Source: Halobacillus sp. Marseille-Q1614
Lineage (GTDB): Bacteria > Bacillota > Bacilli > Bacillales > Halobacillaceae
Direction: 5' to 3'
NCBI RefSeq assembly: GCF_902809865.1
Contig: NZ_CADDWH010000001.1
Span: 434,001-498,000 of the forward strand
DNA: 64,000 nt
Shown here: positions 26,001 through 33,365 of the stretch, one piece after another
Numbering within the stretch: position 1 is the first letter of the stretch
How the letters are laid out: every line of letters starts with the position of its first letter
Translations under genes and position numbers: made by a program
The notes under the pieces: model-generated
What the model was told of the DNA's origin: nothing
The model's input: only the letters and a program-made list of their open reading frames with translations
Database searches by the model: none

Positions 26001-26096
26001 GAATAAAGGCAAACTTATTGAAAAATAAGGACGCAAAGCTACGGGTCTAAGGTCAGGCTCCCCCTGGCTATGGTTTTGACCGCCGGGTCGTCTAGG
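26001..26096 (+). ncRNA. Class I cyclic-di-GMP riboswitch (GEMM-I)
   Basis: Strong GEMM-I signature in order: AAAGGCAAAC, a stem closed by a GAAA tetraloop (CTTATTGAAAAATAAG), GGACGCAAAGC, then GGTCTAAG and TATGG, the two strands of the 11-nt tetraloop receptor, separated by a CAGG/CCTG hairpin, and GACCGCCGGGTCG at the 3' side. GGTC (26044-26047) pairs with GACC at the base of this helix. The base equivalent to G20 of the Vc2 aptamer appears to be G26008, which favours c-di-GMP over the cGAMP-specific variant. No terminator follows; the aptamer ends just before the ribosome binding site of the sinI homologue, so translational control is likely. The apical CCCCT (26061-26065) could pair with AGGGG of that site (inference). 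Confidence 0.9.
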
Positions 26097-26118
26097 TGAA
26101 TGGTGGAGGGGTCATTCA

Positions 26119-26259
26119 TTGAAAAAGGATAAGGTTATGAAGTTGGATGCGGAATGGGTCAGTCTCTTGAAAGAAGCAAAGGAAATCGGGCTGTCATCCC
26201 AAGAAGTACGAGAATTTTTAGCCCTCACTCAAGATACAAAAGTTAAGGAAAGAGCTTAA
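26119..26259 (+). CDS. sinI: SinI-family anti-repressor, 46 codons, TTG start
   Basis: A short protein with the SinI domain: LDAEWVSLLKEAKEIGLSSQ then EVREFLAL, which follows B. subtilis SinI (LDQEWVELMVEAKE...) almost residue by residue. SinI binds and inactivates the biofilm master repressor SinR. TGGAGGGG lies 7 bases before TTG 26119, which decides the start; an in-frame ATG at 26137 lacks such a site. The gene follows a c-di-GMP riboswitch and ends in a strong terminator, so it is a complete single-gene unit. No sinR is adjacent, unlike in B. subtilis. Its target repressor must lie elsewhere, or it may act on a SinR-like protein in trans. Confidence 0.85.
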   Translation: MKKDKVMKLDAEWVSLLKEAKEIGLSSQEVREFLALTQDTKVKERA

Positions 26260-26288
26260 AACCTCTCATTGCATGAGAGGTTTTTTTA
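26258..26288 (+). terminator. Terminator of sinI
   Basis: AACCTCTCA / TGAGAGGTT hairpin, 4-base loop, followed by seven T residues; it starts at the stop codon. Confidence 0.92.
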
Positions 26289-26380
26289 TTTGAAGAAGAG
26301 GAGAAAATTGGAAAAACATGAGTGTCCTGTTGAGTCTTATAGTAAAATAGAAGTGGTTTTTAGAGGAAGGGGGGAGAAAA

Positions 26381-27562
26381 GTGGGAGAAAATAAAAAGAA
26401 AGCAAAACAGCCTGCTGAATTTGCGAATAGCACCGAGTGGTTAGACGCCAGCAACTACTATGAAAAGTATAAAGAATCACAGCAGTCATATAAGAAAAGA
26501 AACTGGAAGAGGATCTTCATTTCAATTATTACTATTTCACTCCTGTTAGTTTTTTTAGTAACAGGCTGGCTTTATTTAGATAAAATTTCTTCAGCTGAAC
26601 ATGCAGTCAATCAAGAGGATCCTGAAAAGCTGGCAGACCTGATTTCTTTTCCTCATGATTCTCAGTCATTTAATGCTTCTCAAGCTAACCATATGATCGA
26701 CTATTATAAAAAACATCCTGGTGAGTTTGTTTCAACGGTGGGTTATTTAAGAACCTCTTCGGGTACATCGGAAGAAATTGAATCAGAACATTTCTTACAT
26801 ATTAAAGATTTTGGAAAGAAGTGGCTTGTTTTTGATCATTACGCGATTGAATTAGATGCAGCAAAGGCTGAAGTCCAGTCTGATATAAATGAAGTTTCCT
26901 TGTATTTAAATGGTGAAGAAGTTGGAAAACTGTCAAACGGAATATATGCTATCAATGGATTAACTCCAGGTGAGCATGTATTAAAAGGAGAAGTTCATAG
27001 AGGAGATAAAGTGTATGATGAAGTCGTTTCACTAAATACATACCAAACGTCGAATGAACCTATTACGTTAGAGTTTGAAGAGTTTTCTACAGAGAGCCAG
27101 GAAGAGGTGTTATCAGACAATCTCGAGAGTGATTTAAAGCAGGCCGTTCAAGAACACGTTGAAGAATATATTGCTGCTTTTGAAGCGAAGGACATGGGAG
27201 AATTCAAGCGCATGAAAAATGAATCTTACCTTGAACGTACAGACGAAACGATTCAGGAAATGACGGACTTAGGTCAGAATTATGATGGGAAAGTTATGGG
27301 GATTGGCTATGACATCGGAAGCCTGGACTTCTCGTATGATGAGGATTCGAAATTATACAACGCTGCTTTTACCGTTTCTTTCACGTTTGACTCTGGTTAT
27401 TATCTAGATGGAGATGGGCTGGAAAACTCCTTGCGAACGGAAAATACATATTATTGGAATTATGAATTCACATATGATGAAGCAGAACAGAATTGGTTTA
27501 TTACCGGTGGAACTCCGTTATCGGGTTATACGACAGATGAATTGGATATACGAGAATTCTAA
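26381..27562 (+). CDS. TcaA-like membrane-anchored protein
   Basis: A 393-residue protein with a charged cytoplasmic N-terminus (about 45 residues), one membrane helix (IFISIITISLLLVFLVTGWL, about 49-68) and a large acidic extracellular part. The outer part contains two beta-rich segments (DINEVSLYLNGEEVGKL ... PGEHVLKGEV) and a C-terminal NTF2-like stretch ending YYWNYEFTYDEAEQNWFI. This layout is that of TcaA/YvbJ proteins, which influence teicoplanin susceptibility and wall teichoic acid display in Staphylococcus. The usual N-terminal zinc ribbon is missing. Start GTG 26381 follows GGAAGGGGGGAG. Exact role unknown; a cell-envelope function is likely from architecture and neighbours. Confidence 0.7.
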   Translation: MGENKKKAKQPAEFANSTEWLDASNYYEKYKESQQSYKKRNWKRIFISIITISLLLVFLVTGWLYLDKISSAEHAVNQEDPEKLADLISFPHDSQSFNASQANHMIDYYKKHPGEFVSTVGYLRTSSGTSEEIESEHFLHIKDFGKKWLVFDHYAIELDAAKAEVQSDINEVSLYLNGEEVGKLSNGIYAINGLTPGEHVLKGEVHRGDKVYDEVVSLNTYQTSNEPITLEFEEFSTESQEEVLSDNLESDLKQAVQEHVEEYIAAFEAKDMGEFKRMKNESYLERTDETIQEMTDLGQNYDGKVMGIGYDIGSLDFSYDEDSKLYNAAFTVSFTFDSGYYLDGDGLENSLRTENTYYWNYEFTYDEAEQNWFITGGTPLSGYTTDELDIREF

Positions 27563-27582
27563 AAAACCGCTCCTGTATTAGG
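27561..27582. terminator. Left half of a bidirectional terminator split by the IS1182-like element (right half 28392-28411)
   Basis: AAAAAACCGCTCCTGTATTAGG here and CTGTATTAGGAGCGGTTTTTT at 28392-28412. Removing the element and one repeat restores a 14-bp stem (AAAAAACCGCTCCT / AGGAGCGGTTTTTT) with loop GTATT, placed between the convergent tcaA-like and LCP genes. Confidence 0.85.
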
Positions 27583-27655
27583 AGGCCACTGAAAAAGTCC
27601 TTTCTAATCTAAAGGAGCTGTTAAAGTTTGTTTTTGATTCTCACGAATCGCTTGT

Positions 27656-27758
27656 CGGTGGGTGCTTGCCGCGGGCACGGCCTCAGCTAACTTGGTCAAG
27701 AAGATCACTTGACCAAGTGGATCTTCGGCTCGCGCTGTTCCCGCAGGCGTCACCACCG
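27656..27758. repeat. Imperfect long inverted repeat inside the IS1182-like element
   Basis: CGGTGGGTGCTTGCCGCGGG pairs imperfectly with CCCGCAGGCGTCACCACCG, and a second nested pair, ACTTGGTCAAG / CTTGACCAAGT, lies at the centre. RNA or single-stranded DNA from this stretch would fold into a long hairpin. It resembles the untranslated end of related elements (inference). Confidence 0.6.
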
Positions 27759-28052
27759 AACGCTCATCGTGGAATCAACAGAGGCCAATCTAAAAAGAGT
27801 GAGTTTCTATGATTTATAAAAGAAAGTCACTTTTTTTTCTTGTACAATGAAAGTAATACATAAAAATTGAGATTCGATGTTAGACCGTGAATTTAAGTCA
27901 GTACGATAAAATGGGTACGCAATACTTCTTGAGGAGATGTTTGATTGTATCGAGCGCTGGTGTGTGTCGCATCAAGGATGAGAGACTTCGACTGATTTAC
28001 GCCTGTCTCAATATGTTATAAACCTGGGGCCAAAACCAAGAGTTATTCGGTC

Positions 28053-28280
28053 AGCCTTAAATCAGAAGAACATATGAATCAACTCGCCTTTCAAAACAGT
28101 GAGAACTTCAAGCAAAAGGCTAAAGAACGATATAAGATTGAAGCGAAGAATAACGAACTGAAGCATAGACACGGATATGAGGTGGCCTCATCTTCGGGTC
28201 TCGAAGGCATGGGCATTCAAGGTGCGATGGCGATTTTCACAGCTAATGTGAAACGAATCGTTAAACTTATGAAGGAATAG
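28053..28280 (+). pseudogene. C-terminal fragment of an IS1182-family transposase
   Basis: About 75 codons remain, reading NQLAFQNSENFKQKAKERYK, then IEAKNNELKHRHGYEVASSS and IQGAMAIFTANVKRIVKLM, the typical end of IS1182-family DDE transposases. The catalytic core is gone. The region just upstream (27960-28020) contains RLRLIYACLNM in another frame, which also looks like a transposase tail, so more than one deletion or a chimera is likely. Not functional. Confidence 0.75.
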
Positions 28281-28307
28281 AGGGCACAAATCTCTTAAAA
28301 TTAGAAG

Positions 28308-28349
28308 AAAAGCGTCTGTGTGGAATGTAAATTCCACACAGACGCTTTT
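28308..28349 (+). terminator. Perfect 19-bp hairpin after the transposase fragment
   Basis: AAAAGCGTCTGTGTGGAAT / ATTCCACACAGACGCTTTT with a 4-base loop. It is probably the terminator of the former transposase gene. Confidence 0.7.
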
Positions 28350-28447
28350 AAAAATTCTATCTTTCACAGATCTTCAGTTTTTCAGTGGCCTCTGTATTAG
28401 GAGCGGTTTTTTCGACATCTACAGCCTTATTTCCCGGGGAATAAAGC

Positions 28448-29479
28448 TTAGTACTGATATTCTTCCGTATACTGGTTCGTTTCCTCGATGCTGTCTTGTC
28501 CTGCAAACGAGTTATTGGAAGAAGAATCTTGAATATCCAGATGAGACTGCAGAGAATCTTGAATATTCATTAGGCTTGTCTCATTAATCTGATAGTACCA
28601 GATTCCATCAATATATCCGCCTTCACCTTCAAGCTGCATTTCCTCAAAGTTCAATCCATTTTCCGATAACACATAATCTTTATAAGCTGTCATTTCATTA
28701 AAGCTAAGGTTTGTTTTCATATTGTCACCGATCGATTCGATTACATTTCCGTAATTCTTGATCGATCCCACACTTGCCGCCTTATTGACGATGGCTTCAA
28801 TCATTTCCATTTGGCGCTCGCCGCGCGCTAAGTCGCTGTCATATTGACGGGACCTTACAAGAGCAAGAGCTTCTTCTCCAGATACTGTCTGGTATCCTTC
28901 CTCCAGCACGATCGCACCGGCTTTATCCTCACTGTTTTGTTCAGATAAGTCAAAAGGAACATCAAACTGTACACCGTTTAAAGAGTCAATTACATCAATG
29001 AATGAGTTGAAATTTAATCGAACATAATAATCCACGGGGACATCTAAAAGATTTTCAACCGTTTCGATCGTGGCATCAGTTCCTCCAAAGGCGTGAGCAT
29101 GAGTAATTTTATCATTGTATCCGACTTCTGGAATGTAGGTGTACGAATCCCGGGGAATGCTTACTAGCTTGACTGATTTATTATCATTGTTAAAAGTAGC
29201 TAAAACGAGGGCATCCGAACGAGTAGCTGAATAAGTGGTACTTCTTTTATCGCTGTCATCTACTCCAATAAATAAAACGGAAGTAGAGTTAGAAATCGGA
29301 GTCACGGCCTGGTCTCTCTTATCTGACTTTCCTCCCCGTTCCAAAGATTCGTGCGAACTATTGGCTGTATCTCTTGCTTTGTCAGTCAAAAAAGCAGCAT
29401 AACCTGCAGTTGCTCCTATTGTCATTAAGACAAGAAACAAGATACTCCATAAAAAAATTTTAACTTTTTTCCTTTTCAT
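28448..29479 (-). CDS. tagV: LytR-CpsA-Psr (LCP) family wall polymer ligase
   Basis: A 343-residue membrane-anchored enzyme with an N-terminal helix (about residues 7-30) and an extracellular LCP domain. Motifs: VLFIGVDDSDKRSTTYSATRSDALVLATF from about residue 68 (with the arginine and aspartates that bind pyrophosphate), SIPRDSYTYIP near 105, and ALALVRSRQYDSDLARGERQ near 210. LCP proteins transfer lipid-linked teichoic acid or other glycopolymers to peptidoglycan. In B. subtilis the gene next to yvyE is yvhJ (tagV), so I use that name by synteny; ligand choice is not shown. AAAGGGAG precedes the ATG. A low-complexity acidic and glutamine-rich tail ends the protein. Confidence 0.85.
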   Translation of the reverse strand: MKRKKVKIFLWSILFLVLMTIGATAGYAAFLTDKARDTANSSHESLERGGKSDKRDQAVTPISNSTSVLFIGVDDSDKRSTTYSATRSDALVLATFNNDNKSVKLVSIPRDSYTYIPEVGYNDKITHAHAFGGTDATIETVENLLDVPVDYYVRLNFNSFIDVIDSLNGVQFDVPFDLSEQNSEDKAGAIVLEEGYQTVSGEEALALVRSRQYDSDLARGERQMEMIEAIVNKAASVGSIKNYGNVIESIGDNMKTNLSFNEMTAYKDYVLSENGLNFEEMQLEGEGGYIDGIWYYQINETSLMNIQDSLQSHLDIQDSSSNNSFAGQDSIEETNQYTEEYQY

Positions 29480-29527
29480 CCAAGTGCTCTCCCTTTTTTA
29501 GTTGGTTAACCGTGTTCTCTTCTCTCT

Positions 29528-30166
29528 TTATAATTCAATGGAATGTTCATGGTAGCTGTATTCCCCTGGTTCGAAGCTTACTTGTCCATGGGCGAGATCT
29601 GTTATCCACTGTTCAAATTCTTCCTGATTATCTTTCTTGACATATACTTCTATTTCCACGTTATCTAAGTAATGAATCATTTTAATCGGGTAAATCGAGT
29701 TCCTAATTTCATTTTCCAGTTTTCCAAGCAGCGTATAATCCGCCGTTACTTTCACCGTGCGCATTAATTCACGCTGAACTACACCAGTTGCCTGGATGGC
29801 TTCTGATGCTGATTTGGAATAGGCCCTGATTAATCCGCCGGCGCCTAGCTTAACACCGCCAAAATATCGGGTAACTACTACAGCTGTGTCTTTGAGCTCC
29901 ATTTTTTTAAGGACTTCGAGCATAGGAACACCAGCTGTACCGCTTGGTTCTCCGTCGTCATTGGCCTTTTGAATTAAATCATGTTCGCCGATCATATACG
30001 CCGAGCAGTTATGGTTCGCATCACGGTGCTTTTTCTTTATTGACCGAATAAAGTCTTGAGCTTCTTGTTCTGTTTCACATCGTTTAATATACCCAATAAA
30101 TCGGGATTTTTGTATATTGATTTCATGTGATCCTTCTAATTGAACGGTTTTATAACTTTCTAGCAC
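29528..30166 (-). CDS. yvyE: YigZ/IMPACT family protein
   Basis: A 212-residue cytoplasmic protein of the conserved UPF0029/IMPACT family. The N-terminal domain has SRFIGYIKRCETEQEAQDFI, DANHNCSAYMIG near residue 50 and the hallmark DGEPSGTAGVPMLEVL near residue 72, then VTRYFGGVKLGAGGLIRAYS near 97. The C-terminal ferredoxin-like domain (DUF1949) follows from about residue 140. Its molecular role in bacteria is unsettled. GTG 30166 is the start, with AGGAGGTT 7 bases upstream. It lies beside degS, as in B. subtilis. Confidence 0.9.
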   Translation of the reverse strand: MLESYKTVQLEGSHEINIQKSRFIGYIKRCETEQEAQDFIRSIKKKHRDANHNCSAYMIGEHDLIQKANDDGEPSGTAGVPMLEVLKKMELKDTAVVVTRYFGGVKLGAGGLIRAYSKSASEAIQATGVVQRELMRTVKVTADYTLLGKLENEIRNSIYPIKMIHYLDNVEIEVYVKKDNQEEFEQWITDLAHGQVSFEPGEYSYHEHSIEL

Positions 30167-30325
30167 GAATGTAACCTCCTAATATTTTATTATATAATGA
30201 TTTTGAGATGAGAGACAATAATATGTTGAATATTGTTTAAATATATTCTATCACGACAAAAACCCCCACAAATGGGCTTAGGTATTACGAATGAGTATCG
30301 TGAATATTGATGGAGGAGACTTGCG

Positions 30326-31465
30326 ATGAAAGATTTGAAATCTGGGGATAAAGCACTTGACTACATTATTAAAGATATGGTCTCTACTGTGTCAAACAGT
30401 AAAGATGAAATCTTCCAGATTGGTGAGGATTCCCGCAAAGAATTTGAGGAATTGAGTAATGAGCTGCAGCTTATTAAAAAGCAAGTCACCACTTTAATTG
30501 AAGAAGGCGATGAACTAGAGAAGAAAGTGCGTTTATCGAGAACGCGCTTATCTGAAGTAAGCAAGCAATTCCAGAAGTATTCTGAAGGAGAAATTAGAAA
30601 AGTATATGAACAAACTCATGGACTGCAAATGGATTTATACATGAAAAGAGAGAAAGAAAAGCAGCTCCGCGAGCGAAGAGACGAAATTGAACTTCGTCTT
30701 AGAAATATTGATGAGACGGTAGGGCGTGCAGAAGCCCTGGCTGGTAAAATTTCCGTAGTTCTAAACTATTTGACGGAAGACTTTAAGAAAGTTACAGAAA
30801 CTTTGGAATCAGCAAAAGAAAAACAGGAATTCGGTTTGCAGATCATTGAAGCCCAGGAAGAGGAGCGAAGACGCCTATCGAGGGAAATCCATGATGGACC
30901 CGCTCAGGCTCTGGCCAATGTAATGCTCAGGTCGGATTTAGTCGAACGAACGTTTAACGAGCGGGGGATCGAAGAAGCCCTGGCTGAAATGCGTAATGTA
31001 CGAAAGCTTGTACGCGCTGCGCTTTATGACGTTCGACGAATTATTTATGACCTGCGGCCTATGGCATTAGACGACCTCGGACTTGTTCCTACCCTTAAAA
31101 AATATTTAGCCACTGTCGAAGAATATAGTAAGGTGAATATTCGCTTCCTCTCCTTAGGAAGTGAGAAAAGGTTAGACAGTAAGTACGAAGTCGCTATTTT
31201 TCGCCTTATACAGGAAGCAGTGCAAAATGCTGTAAAACATGCTGATGCCGGGGGAATTGATGTAAAAATTGAGCTTAAATCACATATGGCAGCTATCGTA
31301 ATAAAAGACGACGGGAAAGGCTTTGACCCTTCGAAAAAGAAAGAGAAATCCTTTGGGCTTTTGGGAATGCGGGAACGCGTTGATATGGTAGGTGGAGAAT
31401 TACATATCAATTCCAAGCCGGGCGAGGGGACCATAGTCACGATACATTTACCATTAAATCAATAA
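30326..31465 (+). CDS. degS: Sensor histidine kinase DegS
   Basis: A 379-residue soluble sensor kinase of the DegS/NarX class; it phosphorylates DegU to control exoenzymes, competence and motility. The N-terminal half is a long coiled coil (about residues 20-175) with no membrane helix, as in DegS. The dimerisation/phosphoacceptor box is LSREIHDGPAQALANVMLRS with the phosphorylated His at residue 189, the same number as in B. subtilis. The ATPase domain has EAVQNAVKHA and FGLLGMRERVDMVGGELHI. TGGAGGAG precedes the ATG. degU follows after 160 bases with its own leader. Confidence 0.95.
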   Translation: MKDLKSGDKALDYIIKDMVSTVSNSKDEIFQIGEDSRKEFEELSNELQLIKKQVTTLIEEGDELEKKVRLSRTRLSEVSKQFQKYSEGEIRKVYEQTHGLQMDLYMKREKEKQLRERRDEIELRLRNIDETVGRAEALAGKISVVLNYLTEDFKKVTETLESAKEKQEFGLQIIEAQEEERRRLSREIHDGPAQALANVMLRSDLVERTFNERGIEEALAEMRNVRKLVRAALYDVRRIIYDLRPMALDDLGLVPTLKKYLATVEEYSKVNIRFLSLGSEKRLDSKYEVAIFRLIQEAVQNAVKHADAGGIDVKIELKSHMAAIVIKDDGKGFDPSKKKEKSFGLLGMRERVDMVGGELHINSKPGEGTIVTIHLPLNQ

Positions 31466-31625
31466 TTTTACGAAAAACTATGTAAAAAGGCATGTATCGT
31501 TTATAATAGGAATTAGGATTAGGGTCGATCGACTAAAAAACAAAGAGACAAAAAGAGAAAAGACCCATTCGGATACAAAACATAGAAACATTCGAGTGGT
31601 CAAAATTTAGGAGGTAGACTCAAAA

Positions 31626-32300
31626 ATGACCAGAATCGTACTAATTGATGATCATAAACTATTTCGTGAAGGCGTGAAACGCATCCTTGATTTTGAAGCA
31701 AGCTTTGAAGTTGTTGCTGAAGGAGACGACGGTTCCCAAGCCTTAGATTTAATAGAAAAAAATAATCCGGATATCGTTTTAATGGACATTAATATGCCAA
31801 GCATGAATGGCGTAGAAGCGACAGCTGAACTTACAAAACGTTATCCTAATCTAAAAGTCATCATTCTCTCGATTCACGATGATGAGAATTATGTAACCCA
31901 TGCGTTAAAAACCGGTGCTCAAGGGTACCTGTTAAAAGAAATGGATTCTGATGCTTTAATCGAAGCCATTAAAGTTGTAAGCAATGGCGGCTCATACCTT
32001 CATCCGAAGGTTACTCATAATTTGGTAGCCGAGTATCGCCGTTTATCTGACACTGCATCCAATGAAGCCTTCCGTACGATTGAATACCGCAAGCCTCTTC
32101 ACCTGTTGACACGCCGCGAATGTGAAGTTCTGCAGCTATTAGCGGACGGACAAAGCAACCGGGGAGTAGCCGAAGCTTTGTTTATCAGTGAAAAAACAGT
32201 GAAAAACCACGTAAGTAATATCCTTCAAAAGATGAACGTAAACGACCGTACACAAGCTGTTGTTACCGCTATTAAAAACGGCTGGGTTGAAGTAATTTAA
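31626..32300 (+). CDS. degU: Response regulator DegU
   Basis: A 224-residue NarL/LuxR-type response regulator paired with DegS. The receiver domain begins [15 protein letters not shown], and the phosphoacceptor aspartate is in [13 protein letters not shown] (residue 54). The C-terminal LuxR helix-turn-helix reads [18 protein letters not shown] then [17 protein letters not shown]. The 160-base gap after degS contains TTTATAATAGG (31499-31509), a likely -10 for a separate degU promoter, and the palindrome GTCGATCGAC (31524-31533). AGGAGGT precedes the ATG. Confidence 0.95.
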   Translation: MTRIVLIDDHKLFREGVKRILDFEASFEVVAEGDDGSQALDLIEKNNPDIVLMDINMPSMNGVEATAELTKRYPNLKVIILSIHDDENYVTHALKTGAQGYLLKEMDSDALIEAIKVVSNGGSYLHPKVTHNLVAEYRRLSDTASNEAFRTIEYRKPLHLLTRRECEVLQLLADGQSNRGVAEALFISEKTVKNHVSNILQKMNVNDRTQAVVTAIKNGWVEVI

Positions 32301-32311
32301 TAGTTTCATAG

Positions 32312-32346
32312 AGTTCCAGAGTCATAAGGCTCTGGAACTTTTTTAT
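32312..32346 (+). terminator. Terminator of degSU
   Basis: AGTTCCAGAG / CTCTGGAACT hairpin followed by TTTTTT. Confidence 0.92.
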
Positions 32347-32456
32347 TGGAAAAACGTCTATACACAAGTGCAAAGTATCAAGGCATGTTGTAAAATAGAC
32401 CGTAAGCATGGCTTTTATTTAAGCTATAGGAAACAAACGACGAGGAGAATGACCTT

Positions 32457-33302
32457 ATGAAAACAGCGGTACTTACGGACAGTACAGCATACCTTCCAAA
32501 GAAAATTCGTCAGTCGAATAATATACATATGGTGCCACTTAATGTCGTGTTCGGTGAAGAATCCTATCAGGAAGAAAAAGATATTACCGTTGATGACTTC
32601 TACGATATGGTAAAAGAAAGCGAGAAGCTCCCGAAAACATCTCAGCCATCAATAGGGCTAATGACCGAGAAGCTTGAGGAACTCGCGAAAGATTACGATG
32701 CGGTAATTGCGATTCACTTATCGAGCGGGATCAGCGGGACGTATCAAGGAATGGTCACAGCAAGAGGTATGGTGGATGACATTGAAGTCTACGTTTTTGA
32801 TTCTGAGATCAGTTGTCTCATGCAAGGTTATTATGCATTAGAAGCAGCCGAGCTTGCCGATAACGGTGCCCTGCCTGATCAGATTTTGAGCAGACTTGAA
32901 GAAATGAAATTTTCTATGCGTGCCTACTTTATGGCGGACGATTTGTCTCATTTACAAAGAGGCGGCCGTTTGAATGGGGCTCAAGCTTTTGTCGGGAGTC
33001 TGCTGCAGGTCAAACCTGTCCTTCACTTTGTCGATACGAAAATAGTTCCATTTGAAAAAATCAGAACCCGTAAGAAAGCATTAAAGAGAATTTTAACACT
33101 GTTTGAAGAATCAATTGAAAGTGACGCCTGCTATAAGGCGAGTGTTATACACGCGAATCGTCAGGAAGAAGCCGAACAAATTAAGCGTGAAATTGAATCC
33201 GAATTTTCAAACGTTGAAGTAACTGTAAGCTATTTTGGTCCGGTAATTGGCACCCATTTAGGCGAAGGGGCGATGGGCCTTGGCTGGTATAGACATTCTT
33301 AA
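32457..33302 (+). CDS. degV: DegV-family fatty-acid-binding protein
   Basis: A 281-residue cytoplasmic protein of the DegV (FakB) family, which binds a fatty acid so that FakA kinase can phosphorylate it. The start AVLTDSTAYLP is the family opening, TSQPSIGLMTE near residue 62 and HLSSGISGTYQGMVTA near 90 line the lipid pocket, and DLSHLQRGGRLNG near 162 is also conserved. It sits downstream of degSU, as in B. subtilis (yviA). The ATG follows GACGAGGAG. The acyl specificity cannot be read. Confidence 0.9.
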   Translation: MKTAVLTDSTAYLPKKIRQSNNIHMVPLNVVFGEESYQEEKDITVDDFYDMVKESEKLPKTSQPSIGLMTEKLEELAKDYDAVIAIHLSSGISGTYQGMVTARGMVDDIEVYVFDSEISCLMQGYYALEAAELADNGALPDQILSRLEEMKFSMRAYFMADDLSHLQRGGRLNGAQAFVGSLLQVKPVLHFVDTKIVPFEKIRTRKKALKRILTLFEESIESDACYKASVIHANRQEEAEQIKREIESEFSNVEVTVSYFGPVIGTHLGEGAMGLGWYRHS

Positions 33303-33309
33303 AGGAAGC

Positions 33310-33347
33310 AAGCCTGCTTGTGAGACTCAGGCAGGCTTAATTTCTTT
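33310..33347 (+). terminator. Probable terminator between degV and comFA
   Basis: AAGCCTGC / GCAGGCTT hairpin followed by AATTTCTTT; a weak T-run. Confidence 0.6.
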
Positions 33348-33365
33348 AGGAAGGTGATTGATGCC

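Larger units (their letters stand above)
27583..28391. mobile_element. Internally decayed IS1182-like element, 809 bp, with intact ends
   Basis: The ends are 14-bp perfect inverted repeats (AGGCCACTGAAAAA left; TTTTTCAGTGGCCT right), flanked by the 10-bp direct repeat CTGTATTAGG (27573-27582 and 28392-28401). Inside is only a C-terminal transposase fragment (about 28053-28280), an imperfect long inverted repeat at 27656-27758 and a perfect 19-bp hairpin at 28308-28349. The complete duplication shows it arrived by transposition; it now needs a transposase in trans. It destroyed the terminator between the tcaA-like and LCP genes. Confidence 0.82.

Noticed and set aside
26001-26096. cGAMP-selective variant of the GEMM riboswitch
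   Set aside because: The base matching position 20 of Vc2 appears to be G (26008) and not A, so c-di-GMP is the more likely ligand. The alignment is by eye.
28074-28280. 68-codon open frame as an independent gene
   Set aside because: Its sequence is the tail of an IS1182 transposase, so it is a fragment.
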